Assembly (NCBI GenBank): GCA_016215705.1
Contig: JACRIR010000192.1
Coordinates: 1 to 21,154, forward strand
Length of the DNA stretch: 21,154 nt
Direction: 5' to 3'
From: Candidatus Poribacteria bacterium
Lineage (GTDB): Bacteria; Abyssobacteria; SURF-5
Below the pieces are notes generated by a model that saw nothing but the letters and a program-made list of their open reading frames with translations, was not told the origin of the DNA and did no database searches. The first letter of the stretch is position 1. Every line of letters starts with the position of its first letter. Below, one piece after another: positions 1-7,568 of the stretch. The translations under genes were made by a program, and so were the position numbers.

Positions 1-113
1 CCGAGAAAGCCGAATACACTGCCCTGTGGCACACTCAAATCCAGCCCGTTCAACGCCACAAGTGAGCCGAACTTCTTGCTCAAACCACTCGTTTCAATGG
101 CAAGGTCAGTCAT
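1..113 (-). CDS. ABC transporter ATP-binding protein, N-terminal fragment
   Basis: The first 37 codons of a gene that runs off the left edge. The translation starts MTDLAIETSGLSKKFGSLVA and continues LNGLDLSVPQGSVFGFLG. This is the opening beta strand, the 'L(S/T)KxFG...AL' A-loop region and the lead-in to Walker A (G-x-x-G) of an ABC ATPase; the Walker motif itself lies outside the window. An AGGAGGAGAG Shine-Dalgarno stands just upstream on the minus strand. The gene lies downstream of a YtrA-type GntR regulator on the same strand, the usual arrangement for drug or multidrug export ABC operons controlled by these repressors. Substrate and partner permease cannot be told from here. Confidence 0.85.
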   Translation of the reverse strand, partial: MTDLAIETSGLSKKFGSLVALNGLDLSVPQGSVFGFL

Positions 114-137
114 CCGCTCTCTCCTCCTGTAAGACAC

Positions 138-184
138 GCGTTTATTTGGGGACACCATGCCGCTTGGTGTCCCCGAATAAACGC
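138..184. repeat. Long hairpin between the GntR gene and the ABC gene
   Basis: An inverted repeat with 20 paired positions (one T-G wobble) and a 7-nt loop, TGCCGCT. The inner stem is GGGGACACCA / TGGTGTCCCC and the outer stem CGTTTATT / AATAAACG. It fills the gap between the regulator stop and the ABC Shine-Dalgarno. Fourteen bases of it, GGACACCATGCCGC, recur exactly at 13079-13092 in a second hairpin, so it looks like a dispersed palindromic element. There is no T tract, so it is not a typical terminator; it could act as a processing or partial attenuation site inside the operon. Confidence 0.75.
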
Positions 185-214
185 CCGTCGTTGCGGGAGA
201 AAGACTCGTCCTCT

Positions 215-640
215 TCACCCGCGACCCGACGCACTGGAGTCTACTCCGCCTGTCTCCGCTGCCTGCCTGAAGGCCTCGATCCTCTCAGAAACGATGTGCG
301 CCAGTTCGTCATCCGGAATTTGCAGGCGTCTGGCCTCATCGAGCGCCTTGTCAATCAGTCTGGAGACTACTCGCTCGCGTTCTTCTTTGCTGATGTTTGG
401 CACTGTTCGCGCAACAAAGGTTCCCGTGCCTCGTCTAGTTTCCACAATCCCCTGAAGCTCAAGCTCACGGTATGCTTTTGCGACCGTGTTCGGATTGACC
501 GTTATCTGCTCTGCCACTTCTCTGACCGAAGGCAACTGTTCCCCCGACAGCACCGAACCCATGGCGATGGAGTGCTTAAGTTCTTGCGCTATCTGAAGAT
601 ACAGTGGAATGCCGTCTGTTGAATCAATATTAATAATCAT
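215..640 (-). CDS. GntR-family transcriptional regulator, YtrA type
   Basis: A 141-residue DNA-binding repressor. Residues about 10-78 form the GntR winged helix: 'IPLYLQIAQELKHSIAMG', 'LPSVREVAEQITVNPNTVAKAYRELELQGIVETRRGTGTFV' with the recognition helix around NPNTVAKAYREL. Only about 60 residues follow, far too short for a FadR or HutC effector domain; this short helical tail defines the YtrA subfamily, which usually controls ABC transporter operons. An ABC ATPase gene follows on the same strand, 101 bp after the stop. Start ATG at 640-638 has no clear Shine-Dalgarno. A palindrome over its own promoter (657-684) points to autorepression. Inducer unknown. Confidence 0.9.
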   Translation of the reverse strand: MIINIDSTDGIPLYLQIAQELKHSIAMGSVLSGEQLPSVREVAEQITVNPNTVAKAYRELELQGIVETRRGTGTFVARTVPNISKEERERVVSRLIDKALDEARRLQIPDDELAHIVSERIEAFRQAAETGGVDSSASGRG

Positions 641-656
641 AGCGTATCAACTTTTA

Positions 657-704
657 CTGTCTACTGTCATAATACAGTATACAGCCAACCCCGTCTTTTG
701 TCAA
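657..704 (-). promoter_or_regulatory. Promoter and overlapping palindromic operator of the GntR-ABC operon
   Basis: On the minus strand TTGACA (699-704) and TATACT (676-681) are separated by 17 nt, a near-perfect housekeeping promoter with a start near 669. The perfect inverted repeat TACTGT-N6-ACAGTA (662-679) is nested in outer half-sites CTGT (657-660) and ACAG (681-684), giving a 28-bp symmetric site over the -10 element and the start point. This is the position expected for a repressor. Assigning it to the adjacent GntR protein is inference. Confidence 0.8.
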
Positions 705-743
705 GTCCACCCGCAATGCGATAGGGCTACCACACAATTTCGC

Positions 744-771
744 TTGACAAAGTCATATTACGTGATATAAT
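744..771 (+). promoter_or_regulatory. Strong sigma70-type promoter without an obvious gene
   Basis: TTGACA at 744-749 and TATAAT at 766-771, both perfect, with a 16-nt spacer; start expected near 778. No start codon with a Shine-Dalgarno follows until the ROK kinase more than 700 bp downstream, and terminator-like hairpins lie in between. The promoter may therefore serve a non-coding RNA. Confidence 0.75.
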
Positions 772-1122
772 TCCATTCGAGAGAATTATTTCTGCGCAGG
801 GGAAAGCCTTTGACTTGGCGAGTAGAGTCAGAGAAACGATATTATCCCGTTATCTAACGCCAACTTCGGAGAGGATTTCTACCCCCTAGAGGTTTGCACC
901 CGCGAAAAGCGAAAGGGTGTTTTGTATTATGGGGCAGAAGCCACATTCTCTTGCAGCACAGGCAGTTTCCGCTTTATTTCCTTATCTGTGTTCTGATTTA
1001 TTTCGCTTGCCATGTTTTCCCTTCCGTTTTTCGGGGGTTTCCTTTTCTCATCTATTTCTTGAGAGCAACCACCAAGTCGGTGGCAGGGTCATTTCAGAAA
1101 GGAATTCGAGTTTGCCCAGCCG

Positions 1123-1146
1123 GGAGGAGCCGCGACTCCTCCTTTT
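1123..1146 (+). terminator. Terminator-like hairpin
   Basis: A perfect 7-bp stem GGAGGAG / CTCCTCC with loop CCGCGA, followed directly by TTTT. It lies about 350 nt after the transcription start predicted from the 744-771 promoter, so it would end a transcript of that size. Confidence 0.55.
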
Positions 1147-1274
1147 CACCACATCCTCTTGCAAGAGCGGTATTTCGGGTTTGTTGGCCACTGAAGCCTT
1201 CGGCCATGCGAGCGGTCCTTGCTTTCGTGACCCATAGCCCGTGCCGATAATTGCAGGAGGGGATTAGGACGTAG

Positions 1275-1308
1275 GGGGCGCACAGCGGCCGTGCGCCCCT
1301 TGCGTTTT
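1275..1308 (+). terminator. GC-rich hairpin, possible terminator
   Basis: A 9-bp perfect stem GGGGCGCAC (1275-1283) / GTGCGCCCC (1291-1299) with a 7-nt loop, followed by TTGCGTTTT. The T tract is interrupted, so termination is plausible but not certain. Confidence 0.45.
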
Positions 1309-1410
1309 ATGCCGCTCCAATTATCGTAGACGCGGATTTGTTCAAAGAATCCCTTCCCGAACTTGACTACACGGTCGATTTGTGGTAATTAAGGGAAATC
1401 AAGAAGCAGA

Positions 1411-1435
1411 GGCAAGGGTTCAATCCTTGTCTTTT
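1411..1435 (+). terminator. Hairpin with T tract upstream of the ROK kinase
   Basis: Stem GGCAAGG (1411-1417) / CCTTGTC (1425-1431), with one G-T pair and loop GTTCAAT, followed by TTTT. It resembles a tRNA T-arm but no tRNA surrounds it. It may separate upstream transcription from the kinase gene, or attenuate it. Confidence 0.4.
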
Positions 1436-1494
1436 CACTTTCGTTTTCGAATCTGCATTCATCTACTACGGCAAGTATATAGCTGGACATCCGA

Positions 1495-2475
1495 ATGGCC
1501 CGGAAGAAATCAGGATTCGTACTGGCTCTGGATATCGGCGGAACGAAGCTTGCCGTAGGGGTATTTGATTCCTCACATGGTCTTCTCGGCCGTGCCGTAA
1601 TCCCGACCCATGCCGAGGAGGGACCGGACCGGGTTCTCGAACGATTTATAGAGTTGGCGGAATCGCTGGTGCGACAACTAGGTCTTGAGCATAGCCAACT
1701 CTCCAGAATTGGAGTGGGCTGTGGCGGTCCGCTCGACGCCGAGACCGGCATCATCTACTCTCCACCCAATCTGCCCGGTTGGGATGCATTCCCGTTAAAG
1801 AAGAAGCTTGAAGAACATTTTGGGGTGTCTGCTTTCATAGACAACGATGCGAATGCCGCTGCAATGGCCGAGCAACTATTCGGCGCCGGAAAGGGATACA
1901 AGAATATTTTCTACATCACCATGAGCACAGGCATTGGCTCCGGCGTCATTCTGGACGGGAAGATATATCGAGGCACGAACTTTTCCGCCGGAGAGTTCGG
2001 ACACATCGTAGTGGCGCGCAATGGTCCGCGCTGCAATTGCGGCGGTCGCGGATGCCTCGAAGCGCTCGCCTCCGGAACGGCCATCGCAAGAAAAGCGCGG
2101 AGAGAAGCGGCGCGCAAGCCGGAATCCGTGCTTTCACAGAAACCCTTTTCAGATTCTGGTCTGACGGCAAAGGACGTGGTGGCCGCCGCGCGTCGGGGTG
2201 ACTCTCTTGCGAAGCAAATCTTCTTGGATGCCGCCGTTTACGTCGGTCTAGGCATAACGACCGCAATCCATTTGCTCAATCCCGAAATCGTGATTATCGG
2301 CGGCGGACTGTCACGCTCGGGTAAGCTCTTATTTGATCCCATCCGCCAAACTGTCGAGGAGCGCGCACAAGAATACATCGCCGGCTTTGTCCGAATCGTT
2401 CCCGCGAAACTTGGAAAAGACGTCGGCATCTATGGCGCTCTGGCCGTCGCTCTGGAGCGCTGTCCTTCCTCTTGA
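1495..2475 (+). CDS. ROK-family sugar kinase (glucokinase-like)
   Basis: A 326-residue cytoplasmic kinase that would phosphorylate a hexose such as glucose or an N-acetyl sugar with ATP. The ATP phosphate-binding motif DIGGTK is at 13-18, the catalytic aspartate is in IDNDANAAA (D118), and the ROK signature includes GEFGH (E167, H170) with the zinc-site cysteines C180, C182 and C187 in RCNCGGRGCLEALASG. The C-terminal IIGGGLS adenosine motif is present. There is no N-terminal winged helix, so it is an enzyme rather than a NagC/Mlc-type repressor. The substrate cannot be fixed. The ATG at 1495 has only a weak Shine-Dalgarno. The gene stands alone and converges on the hslV unit. Confidence 0.93.
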   Translation: MARKKSGFVLALDIGGTKLAVGVFDSSHGLLGRAVIPTHAEEGPDRVLERFIELAESLVRQLGLEHSQLSRIGVGCGGPLDAETGIIYSPPNLPGWDAFPLKKKLEEHFGVSAFIDNDANAAAMAEQLFGAGKGYKNIFYITMSTGIGSGVILDGKIYRGTNFSAGEFGHIVVARNGPRCNCGGRGCLEALASGTAIARKARREAARKPESVLSQKPFSDSGLTAKDVVAAARRGDSLAKQIFLDAAVYVGLGITTAIHLLNPEIVIIGGGLSRSGKLLFDPIRQTVEERAQEYIAGFVRIVPAKLGKDVGIYGALAVALERCPSS

Positions 2476-2816
2476 GTCAAATACTGTGTTCGTGGGGCGG
2501 AAATTTCCTTCCGTCTTGCTTAACCTCCGGCAGCCGAAAAGCTATCATAATGCCCAACTCCCAAAGTCTTCTTGCCCGTAATCCTTTGCCAATGCCATAT
2601 TTATAAGGGAAGGTAGGGAGTAGCAGTCTTGCATTCTTTAGGTGTGTTTTATCCTGTCTACAAGGGAGGGGCGTGCATATGGCGAACAATGGCGACTTGA
2701 CAATAGGCATTGCGGGCAGCTGGGGAGATGCCTTCCTCCCGTAACTTCGGCAGGCGAGAATGCGTTGCACGTGACTCCAAGAGTCATGTAGATGTTTGAG
2801 GGCAGGAATTCGACAC
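2476..2816. other. Convergent intergenic region between ROK kinase and hslV
   Basis: No gene is supported on either strand; in particular there is no hslU, which normally follows hslV. The one clear structure is a 9-bp hairpin at 2769-2789 (ACGTGACTC / GAGTCATGT, loop CAA, one wobble pair). It lies 28 nt past the hslV stop and lacks a T tract in both directions. Confidence 0.5.
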
Positions 2817-3353
2817 TCAACTCGTCTTCAGAGTCTCGACCGTTATGTTTTCGTTTGTGTAGACGCAAATAGAAGCGGCGGCGAGGAGCGATTCCTTCAC
2901 GATTTGTTCGGCTGAAAGATCAGAATGTTTCACCAGCGCTCGCGCGGCGGCCAGGGCGTATGGCCCTCCTGAGCCGATCGCGATTATGCCGTCGTCAGGC
3001 TCGACAATCTCGCCGGTGCCCGACAGCAGGAGCGAATGGGTCGAGTCGCAAATGGCCAGCAGCGCTTCAAGTTTACGCAAGTATTTGTCGGTCCGCCAAT
3101 CCTTTGCAAGCTCGACCGCTGCCCGTTGAAGATTCGACTTGTATTCGGAAAGTTTGGCGTCGAACCTTTCAAAGAGCGTGATCGCATCAGCCGCCGCTCC
3201 GGCAAAACCGGCGAGCACCTTGCCGTCAGCCAGCCGCCTTATCTTGGTTGCGTGATGTTTTACGATCGTGTTGGAAAGGGTCACCTGGCCGTCTCCGCCG
3301 AGCGCAACAAACCCTTTATGTCTCACTGAAATTACGGTCGTGCTCTTGAACAT
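2817..3353 (-). CDS. hslV: ATP-dependent protease peptidase subunit HslV (ClpQ)
   Basis: A 178-residue threonine protease that forms the double-ring chamber fed by the HslU ATPase. The catalytic threonine is T5, exposed when MFKS is removed, in STTVISVR. The Asp17 and Lys33 equivalents of the mature protein are D21 (GGDGQVT) and K37, and the IGSGGPYA loop is present, so it looks catalytically intact. Length is normal. A GGAGG site precedes the ATG by 10 nt, and xerC is 72 bp upstream on the same strand, as in the classical xerC-hslV order. No hslU follows. Confidence 0.96.
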   Translation of the reverse strand: MFKSTTVISVRHKGFVALGGDGQVTLSNTIVKHHATKIRRLADGKVLAGFAGAAADAITLFERFDAKLSEYKSNLQRAAVELAKDWRTDKYLRKLEALLAICDSTHSLLLSGTGEIVEPDDGIIAIGSGGPYALAAARALVKHSDLSAEQIVKESLLAAASICVYTNENITVETLKTS

Positions 3354-3425
3354 TTTGGCCCATCCTCCAGGTTATAGCCACAGAGATCACCGAGAGCGCA
3401 GCACAGGCGAGAAAAGAATCTTCTT

Positions 3426-4427
3426 TCAATCCCTTTTCCCCTTTTCGCCTTTTCCTTTTTTCCCCCGGTCTCTTGGTTCTTGCTCGCTTTGTTCCTTGCG
3501 CCTTTTGCCTCCCACGTTCCGCGCATGTGGATGCGCTTGATCATAAATGGCCCGAAGTCGCTCTATGCTCACGTGTGTGTATATCTGTGTTGTCGAGAGG
3601 TTCGAATGCCCCAGAAGTTCCTGCACGTCCCGCAGGTCGGCCCCTCCATCCAGCAAATGCGTTGCGAAACTATGCCGCAGCGTATGCGGGCTGACGGAGC
3701 GCCTGAACCACAAATGTTTCGCATAGCTGGTTACGATCCTGTGAAAATCCCTCTCCTGCAGTGGATGTCCATTGTGACTCAGGAAGAGCTTCCTTTCGGA
3801 AACTCCTTTATCCAGTTGCTTCCTCGCGATCAGATATTCTCTAAGCGCGTCGACGGCATATCTACCGAGCATGGCCATCCGCTGCTTGCGGCCTTTGCCT
3901 GTGACCTTGACAGCTCCGCCTAAGAGGTCCATATCATCAAGCCTGATTCCTGCAAGTTCGGCCACACGGACGCCGGTCGAGTAGAGCGTCTCCAGTATCG
4001 CACGGTCGCGGATTCCCTCAGGGGTATCGGTTGGCGGGGATTCGAGCAACTGCTTCGTTTCGTCTACCGAAAGAAACTCCGGAAGCTGTCTCGTCAGCTT
4101 CGGAGTCGACACATCGTCGGCGGGATTGGCCTCAACGACTCCTTCACGCTGTAAGAGATTGAAAAAAGCGCGGATGGCCGATAGCTTTCTGGCAATACTC
4201 TGCTTCGAGGCGTCACCGGATTGGAGATGCGCGAGGTAAGCTCTTATTTTGAGGCGATCGATTTCGCAAACAGGAATTGCCTCGATAGGCGTGTCCGCGC
4301 CGCCGAAAAGATGCTCAGCCAGGAAAGAGAGGAATCCCCTCATATCGCTGCAATATGCCCGTTGGGTATGCTGACTCAGGTTCCGTTCGGTCTTCAGGTG
4401 TCTCTCGAAAAGCGCCAGGTAGTCCAT
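3426..4427 (-). CDS. xerC: Tyrosine recombinase XerC/XerD type
   Basis: A site-specific recombinase of the type that resolves chromosome dimers at dif. An N-terminal SAM-like core-binding domain (about 1-95) is followed by the catalytic domain with R154 (TGVRVAEL), K178 (TGKGRK), H248 and R251 (HTLRHSFATHLL), H274 (LLGHSNL) and the nucleophile Y283 (QIYTHV). The full set is present. The chosen start is the ATG at 4427 (333 aa), which fits family N-termini; a TTG at 4457 would add ten residues. After HPHARN about 28 residues of Lys/Arg/Glu-rich low complexity follow, beyond the usual family end. Position next to hslV and topA favours XerC over XerD, but the paralogue call is inference. Confidence 0.92.
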   Translation of the reverse strand: MDYLALFERHLKTERNLSQHTQRAYCSDMRGFLSFLAEHLFGGADTPIEAIPVCEIDRLKIRAYLAHLQSGDASKQSIARKLSAIRAFFNLLQREGVVEANPADDVSTPKLTRQLPEFLSVDETKQLLESPPTDTPEGIRDRAILETLYSTGVRVAELAGIRLDDMDLLGGAVKVTGKGRKQRMAMLGRYAVDALREYLIARKQLDKGVSERKLFLSHNGHPLQERDFHRIVTSYAKHLWFRRSVSPHTLRHSFATHLLDGGADLRDVQELLGHSNLSTTQIYTHVSIERLRAIYDQAHPHARNVGGKRRKEQSEQEPRDRGKKGKGEKGKRD

Positions 4428-4563
4428 CTCGGATACACTCGTGTTCAAAACAGCCAAAAGAATGCCCGTGCCATCTCAGACTTGAGTTTGTAGGTGCGTG
4501 CGCACGCTTTTGTAGGGACGCGAAAGGCGGGTGAAGGGGAATCTTACCTTTTCTGCCCGGATA

Positions 4564-6849
4564 TCAGGTTGTGACTTCGTCTTTGGCATCCCCTTCTTTA
4601 GCTTCCTCTTTGTACCCACAACCCTTTTTGGGGCATTTCAGGGTAAGCTTGCCGTCACGAGAGTATTTCTCGACAAGAAAGTTTCCGCCGCATTGCGGGC
4701 AGTCTTGCGCCCGGGGCCGATCCCAACTGGCGAACTTGCATTCCGGATAGCGGCTGCAACTGAAGAAGACCTTGCCTTTCTTCGAGCGCTTTTCGACGAC
4801 TTCACCCCCGCAGTTCGGCTCGGGACACGTGACTCCGATGCCCAAGGACATCGTCGTTTTGCACTCAGGATATTTCGTGCACGATATGAAACGCCCGGTC
4901 CGCCCGGTTCTTACCGTCATTGGGCTGCCGCATTTAGGACAGGTTTTTCCGGCCACAAGTTGCTGCGCATCATCCGGAGGCGCGCCGTCCTCTGTTTTGA
5001 CCTCTTTCGTATTGCGGCAATCGGGATAGCCGGTGCAGGCAAGAAACTTACCGAAACGTCCCCATCGGATGACCATAGGCTTGCCGCATTTGTCGCAGAC
5101 TTCGTCCGTCGGCACGCCTTCCTTCTTCACGTTGCGCATCGAATGGGCCGCCGTGGCAAGTGAATCCTCGAATGGCCCATAGAAATCATGGAGCAACTTC
5201 TGCCAGTCCACTTTGCCCTCTTCCACTTCATCCAGTTGTTCTTCCATGCGGGCGGTAAACTCGACGTCCATGATCTTCGGGAAGCTCTCAACCAGCAGCG
5301 AATTGACCGTGAAGCCAAGGTCTGTCGGCATGAGACGCCCCTTCTCTCTTTGGACATACTTGCGCTTTTGAATGGTGTCTACGATGGTCGCATACGTGCT
5401 CGGGCGTCCTATTCCTTTCTCTTCCAAAGCCTTCACAAGGGTTGCATCGGTGTAGCGCGGCGGCGGCTTTGTGAAGTGCTGCTCAGGCGTGATTCCTTTG
5501 CAGGCAAGCGCATCATTCTGGTTCAAGGGCGGAAAAGCGCCGTCTGACTCGGAACCATTGCCGTTTTCCTCTGTCTCTTCCTTATATAGAACCAGGAATC
5601 CTTGAGACTTCAATATGGAGCCGGTCGCTCTCAGCAGGTATTTTCCATTCGCATCGATATCGATCGTCGTCTGATCATAAATCGCGGGGGCCATCTGGCT
5701 GGCGAGGAACCGATTCCATATGAGAGCATACAACGCGAGGTATTCCTTCGATAGATGTGGCGTCAATCGTTCCGGAGTCCATTCCATCGAAGTGGGTCGT
5801 ATAGCTTCGTGGGCATCCTGAGCGTCACGCTTGTTCTTGAACACGTTCACGTGGTTAGGCGGATAGTATTCCTTCCCGTATTTTTGCAGAATGTACTGCA
5901 GGGCTGCCTCCTGCGCTTCCTTCGAGACGCGGACCGAGTCCGTGCGCATATACGTGATGAGGGCAACGTTACCCTCACCGGGGATTTCGATGCCTTCGTA
6001 CAAATCCTGCGCAACCTGCATCGCGCGTGTGGGCCTCAGCCTCAGTTTCTTGAAAGCCTCCTGCTGGAGCGTGCTGGTGATGAATGGAGGATATGGCCTG
6101 CGTCGGACTTCCTTTGTCTCGACGCTCGCGACGACGTATTTTGCGCGTTTGAGGTCGTCGGCGATTTTCGACGCGGATGCTCCATCGGGTATCTCCGCCT
6201 TCTCGCCTCCGATTTTCGACAGTTGCGCCTCGAAAGGCGGGTAGCCTGATTTCTCGAGCAGAGTCTTGATAGTCCAATACTCCTGGGGAACAAACTTCTT
6301 AATCTCTTCCTCCCGCTCGCAGATTATGCGCACCGCGACCGACTGCACTCGCCCTGCGCTCAGACCTCGCTTTACTTTGTTCCATAGTAAAGGACTCAGC
6401 TTATAGCCCACGAGCCGATCGAGTACGCGACGGGCCTGCTGTGCGTTCACAAGCGCCATATCAATATCGCGAGGGTTCTGAATGGCCTCGAGGATAGCGC
6501 CCTTGGTTATCTCGTTGAAGACGATGCGCCGAATCTTGCGGTTGTTGGCGACACCGATTGACTCCCTGATATGCCATCCTATGGCCTCACCTTCACGGTC
6601 GAAGTCGGATGCCAGATACACGGCCTCGGCTTCCTGCGCAAGTTTCTTCAAGGCGGTGATGATCTTCCGCTTGCCGCTCAAAACGACGTAGTGAGGCTTG
6701 AAACCGCCGTCCATGTCGACTCCAAGCTCTTTCGGAGGCAGGTCTCGAACATGCCCCATCGAAGCCTCTACGCTGTATTCTTTCCCCAGATATTTATTTA
6801 TCGTTTTCGCCTTCGCCGGCGATTCAACGACTACGAGTTTCTTCGCCAC
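4564..6849 (-). CDS. topA: DNA topoisomerase I
   Basis: A 761-residue type IA topoisomerase that relaxes negative supercoils. The Toprim domain has E9 (VVVES) and the D82/D84 pair (SDFDREGE); the active-site tyrosine is Y300 in ITYMRTDS. Four C-terminal zinc ribbons follow, with cysteines at 585/588/605/611, 637/640/657/663, 675/680/698/704 and 717/720/739/744. A short acidic-basic tail ends the protein. The start is a GTG at 6849, preceded by AAAGGAAAAG. It is separated by 3 nt from the stop of the upstream NYN gene, so the two are co-transcribed and probably translationally coupled. Confidence 0.98.
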   Translation of the reverse strand: MAKKLVVVESPAKAKTINKYLGKEYSVEASMGHVRDLPPKELGVDMDGGFKPHYVVLSGKRKIITALKKLAQEAEAVYLASDFDREGEAIGWHIRESIGVANNRKIRRIVFNEITKGAILEAIQNPRDIDMALVNAQQARRVLDRLVGYKLSPLLWNKVKRGLSAGRVQSVAVRIICEREEEIKKFVPQEYWTIKTLLEKSGYPPFEAQLSKIGGEKAEIPDGASASKIADDLKRAKYVVASVETKEVRRRPYPPFITSTLQQEAFKKLRLRPTRAMQVAQDLYEGIEIPGEGNVALITYMRTDSVRVSKEAQEAALQYILQKYGKEYYPPNHVNVFKNKRDAQDAHEAIRPTSMEWTPERLTPHLSKEYLALYALIWNRFLASQMAPAIYDQTTIDIDANGKYLLRATGSILKSQGFLVLYKEETEENGNGSESDGAFPPLNQNDALACKGITPEQHFTKPPPRYTDATLVKALEEKGIGRPSTYATIVDTIQKRKYVQREKGRLMPTDLGFTVNSLLVESFPKIMDVEFTARMEEQLDEVEEGKVDWQKLLHDFYGPFEDSLATAAHSMRNVKKEGVPTDEVCDKCGKPMVIRWGRFGKFLACTGYPDCRNTKEVKTEDGAPPDDAQQLVAGKTCPKCGSPMTVRTGRTGRFISCTKYPECKTTMSLGIGVTCPEPNCGGEVVEKRSKKGKVFFSCSRYPECKFASWDRPRAQDCPQCGGNFLVEKYSRDGKLTLKCPKKGCGYKEEAKEGDAKDEVTT

Positions 6850-6852
6850 GTG

Positions 6853-7323
6853 CTACACTTTTCCTTTCTTGAAATAGTCAAGCCAATCGTTCACGTCGAT
6901 ATCCTCGTGCCCGTCGGGAGGCGTGCCCGTGCGCGGCCGATCCGCAGGCGCTGATTGCAGATCTCTTGCGAACTCTTCGGACAATATCAGGCGCGCTCTT
7001 CTGCTTCGCGCGCACCTGCGGATTTCGTTATCCGATGAGACAATCGTCAACCCTTTGGGATTCGGGTCCTTCTTGATCATGTCGATAATGATTGCGTCGG
7101 CTGAACTCTCTGGCGGCGCAAATATGACACGCAGTCCCCGCGCGCGCCGGCGTGGGGCAAACTCAGCGTCAGAACCCTTGTCAAACACCACTATGACCTT
7201 TTGATAATGATAACGCAATCGTTCCGTCAAGACATCAACCAGTTTCTGTTCGTCATCGGGATCTGCCAGTGAAATGGACGACATTTTCCCAATCAGGTTA
7301 TGTCCGTCGATTATCACTGGCAT
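6853..7323 (-). CDS. NYN-domain (YacP/Rae1-like) putative ribonuclease
   Basis: A 156-residue protein with the PIN-like NYN fold: IIDGHNLI with D6 and N9, VVFDKG with D48, SADAIIIDMI with D76 and D81, and IVSSDNEIR with D98. These acidic residues form the expected metal-binding cluster of the YacP family, whose Bacillus member Rae1 cleaves mRNA on the ribosome. A role in RNA decay is inferred from the family. It is the first gene of the unit led by the promoter at 7464-7492 and sits 3 nt before topA. A UTR of about 130 nt precedes it. Confidence 0.88.
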   Translation of the reverse strand: MPVIIDGHNLIGKMSSISLADPDDEQKLVDVLTERLRYHYQKVIVVFDKGSDAEFAPRRRARGLRVIFAPPESSADAIIIDMIKKDPNPKGLTIVSSDNEIRRCARSRRARLILSEEFARDLQSAPADRPRTGTPPDGHEDIDVNDWLDYFKKGKV

Positions 7324-7347
7324 TCTTGAACTCTCCAGCGAAATTGC

Positions 7348-7361
7348 GCGAATGAATTCGC
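7348..7361. repeat. GCGAAT-GA-ATTCGC palindrome
   Basis: A perfect 6-bp inverted repeat in the leader of the NYN-topA operon. The same arms occur at 15500-15517 in a longer version, suggesting a small dispersed palindrome family. Confidence 0.45.
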
Positions 7362-7463
7362 ATCCGCAGCGCCCGACCTCAAAACACGATCAAGGGACGG
7401 ATTCCTGAAGGTTAAGATAGCAAGAATCGGTCCATCTGATTCCGTCCGGGCAACGACTGAGTG

Positions 7464-7492
7464 ATTATAGTCTCACGTTCATACCTTGTCAA
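7464..7492 (-). promoter_or_regulatory. Promoter of the NYN-topA operon
   Basis: On the minus strand a perfect TTGACA (7487-7492) and a perfect TATAAT (7464-7469) are spaced by 17 nt; the start would be near 7457. It lies back to back with the rib promoter. Confidence 0.88.
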
Positions 7493-7568
7493 ATGCGTCA
7501 AGGGGTTCCGGTACAGCTTGCGGCGACTGACCGGCGCTTCAAGCCTGTCCCCGGTGCTTTGATGAAAA

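Larger units (their letters stand above)
705..1494. other. Gene-free region with promoter and hairpins
   Basis: No convincing protein gene is present: the open frames lack family features and Shine-Dalgarno sites. It holds one strong plus-strand promoter (744-771) and terminator-like hairpins near 1123, 1275 and 1411. I tried to match it to tmRNA, RNase P RNA, SRP RNA and common riboswitch cores by eye and found no match. It may encode an unrecognised RNA or be the remains of a lost gene. Confidence 0.5.

Noticed and set aside
26-622. 198-codon open frame on the plus strand
   Set aside because: It lies opposite the GntR gene and the ABC start, has no family motifs and runs through the intergenic hairpin.
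894-1250. 118-codon open frame in the gene-free region, rich in Phe and Cys
   Set aside because: No Shine-Dalgarno, no recognisable domain, and it reads through a terminator-like hairpin.
1400-1440. tRNA-like T-arm (GTTCAAT loop with a CAAGG stem)
   Set aside because: The TTC is one base out of register for a T-loop, and no acceptor, D or anticodon arms surround it; a terminator-like hairpin explains it better.
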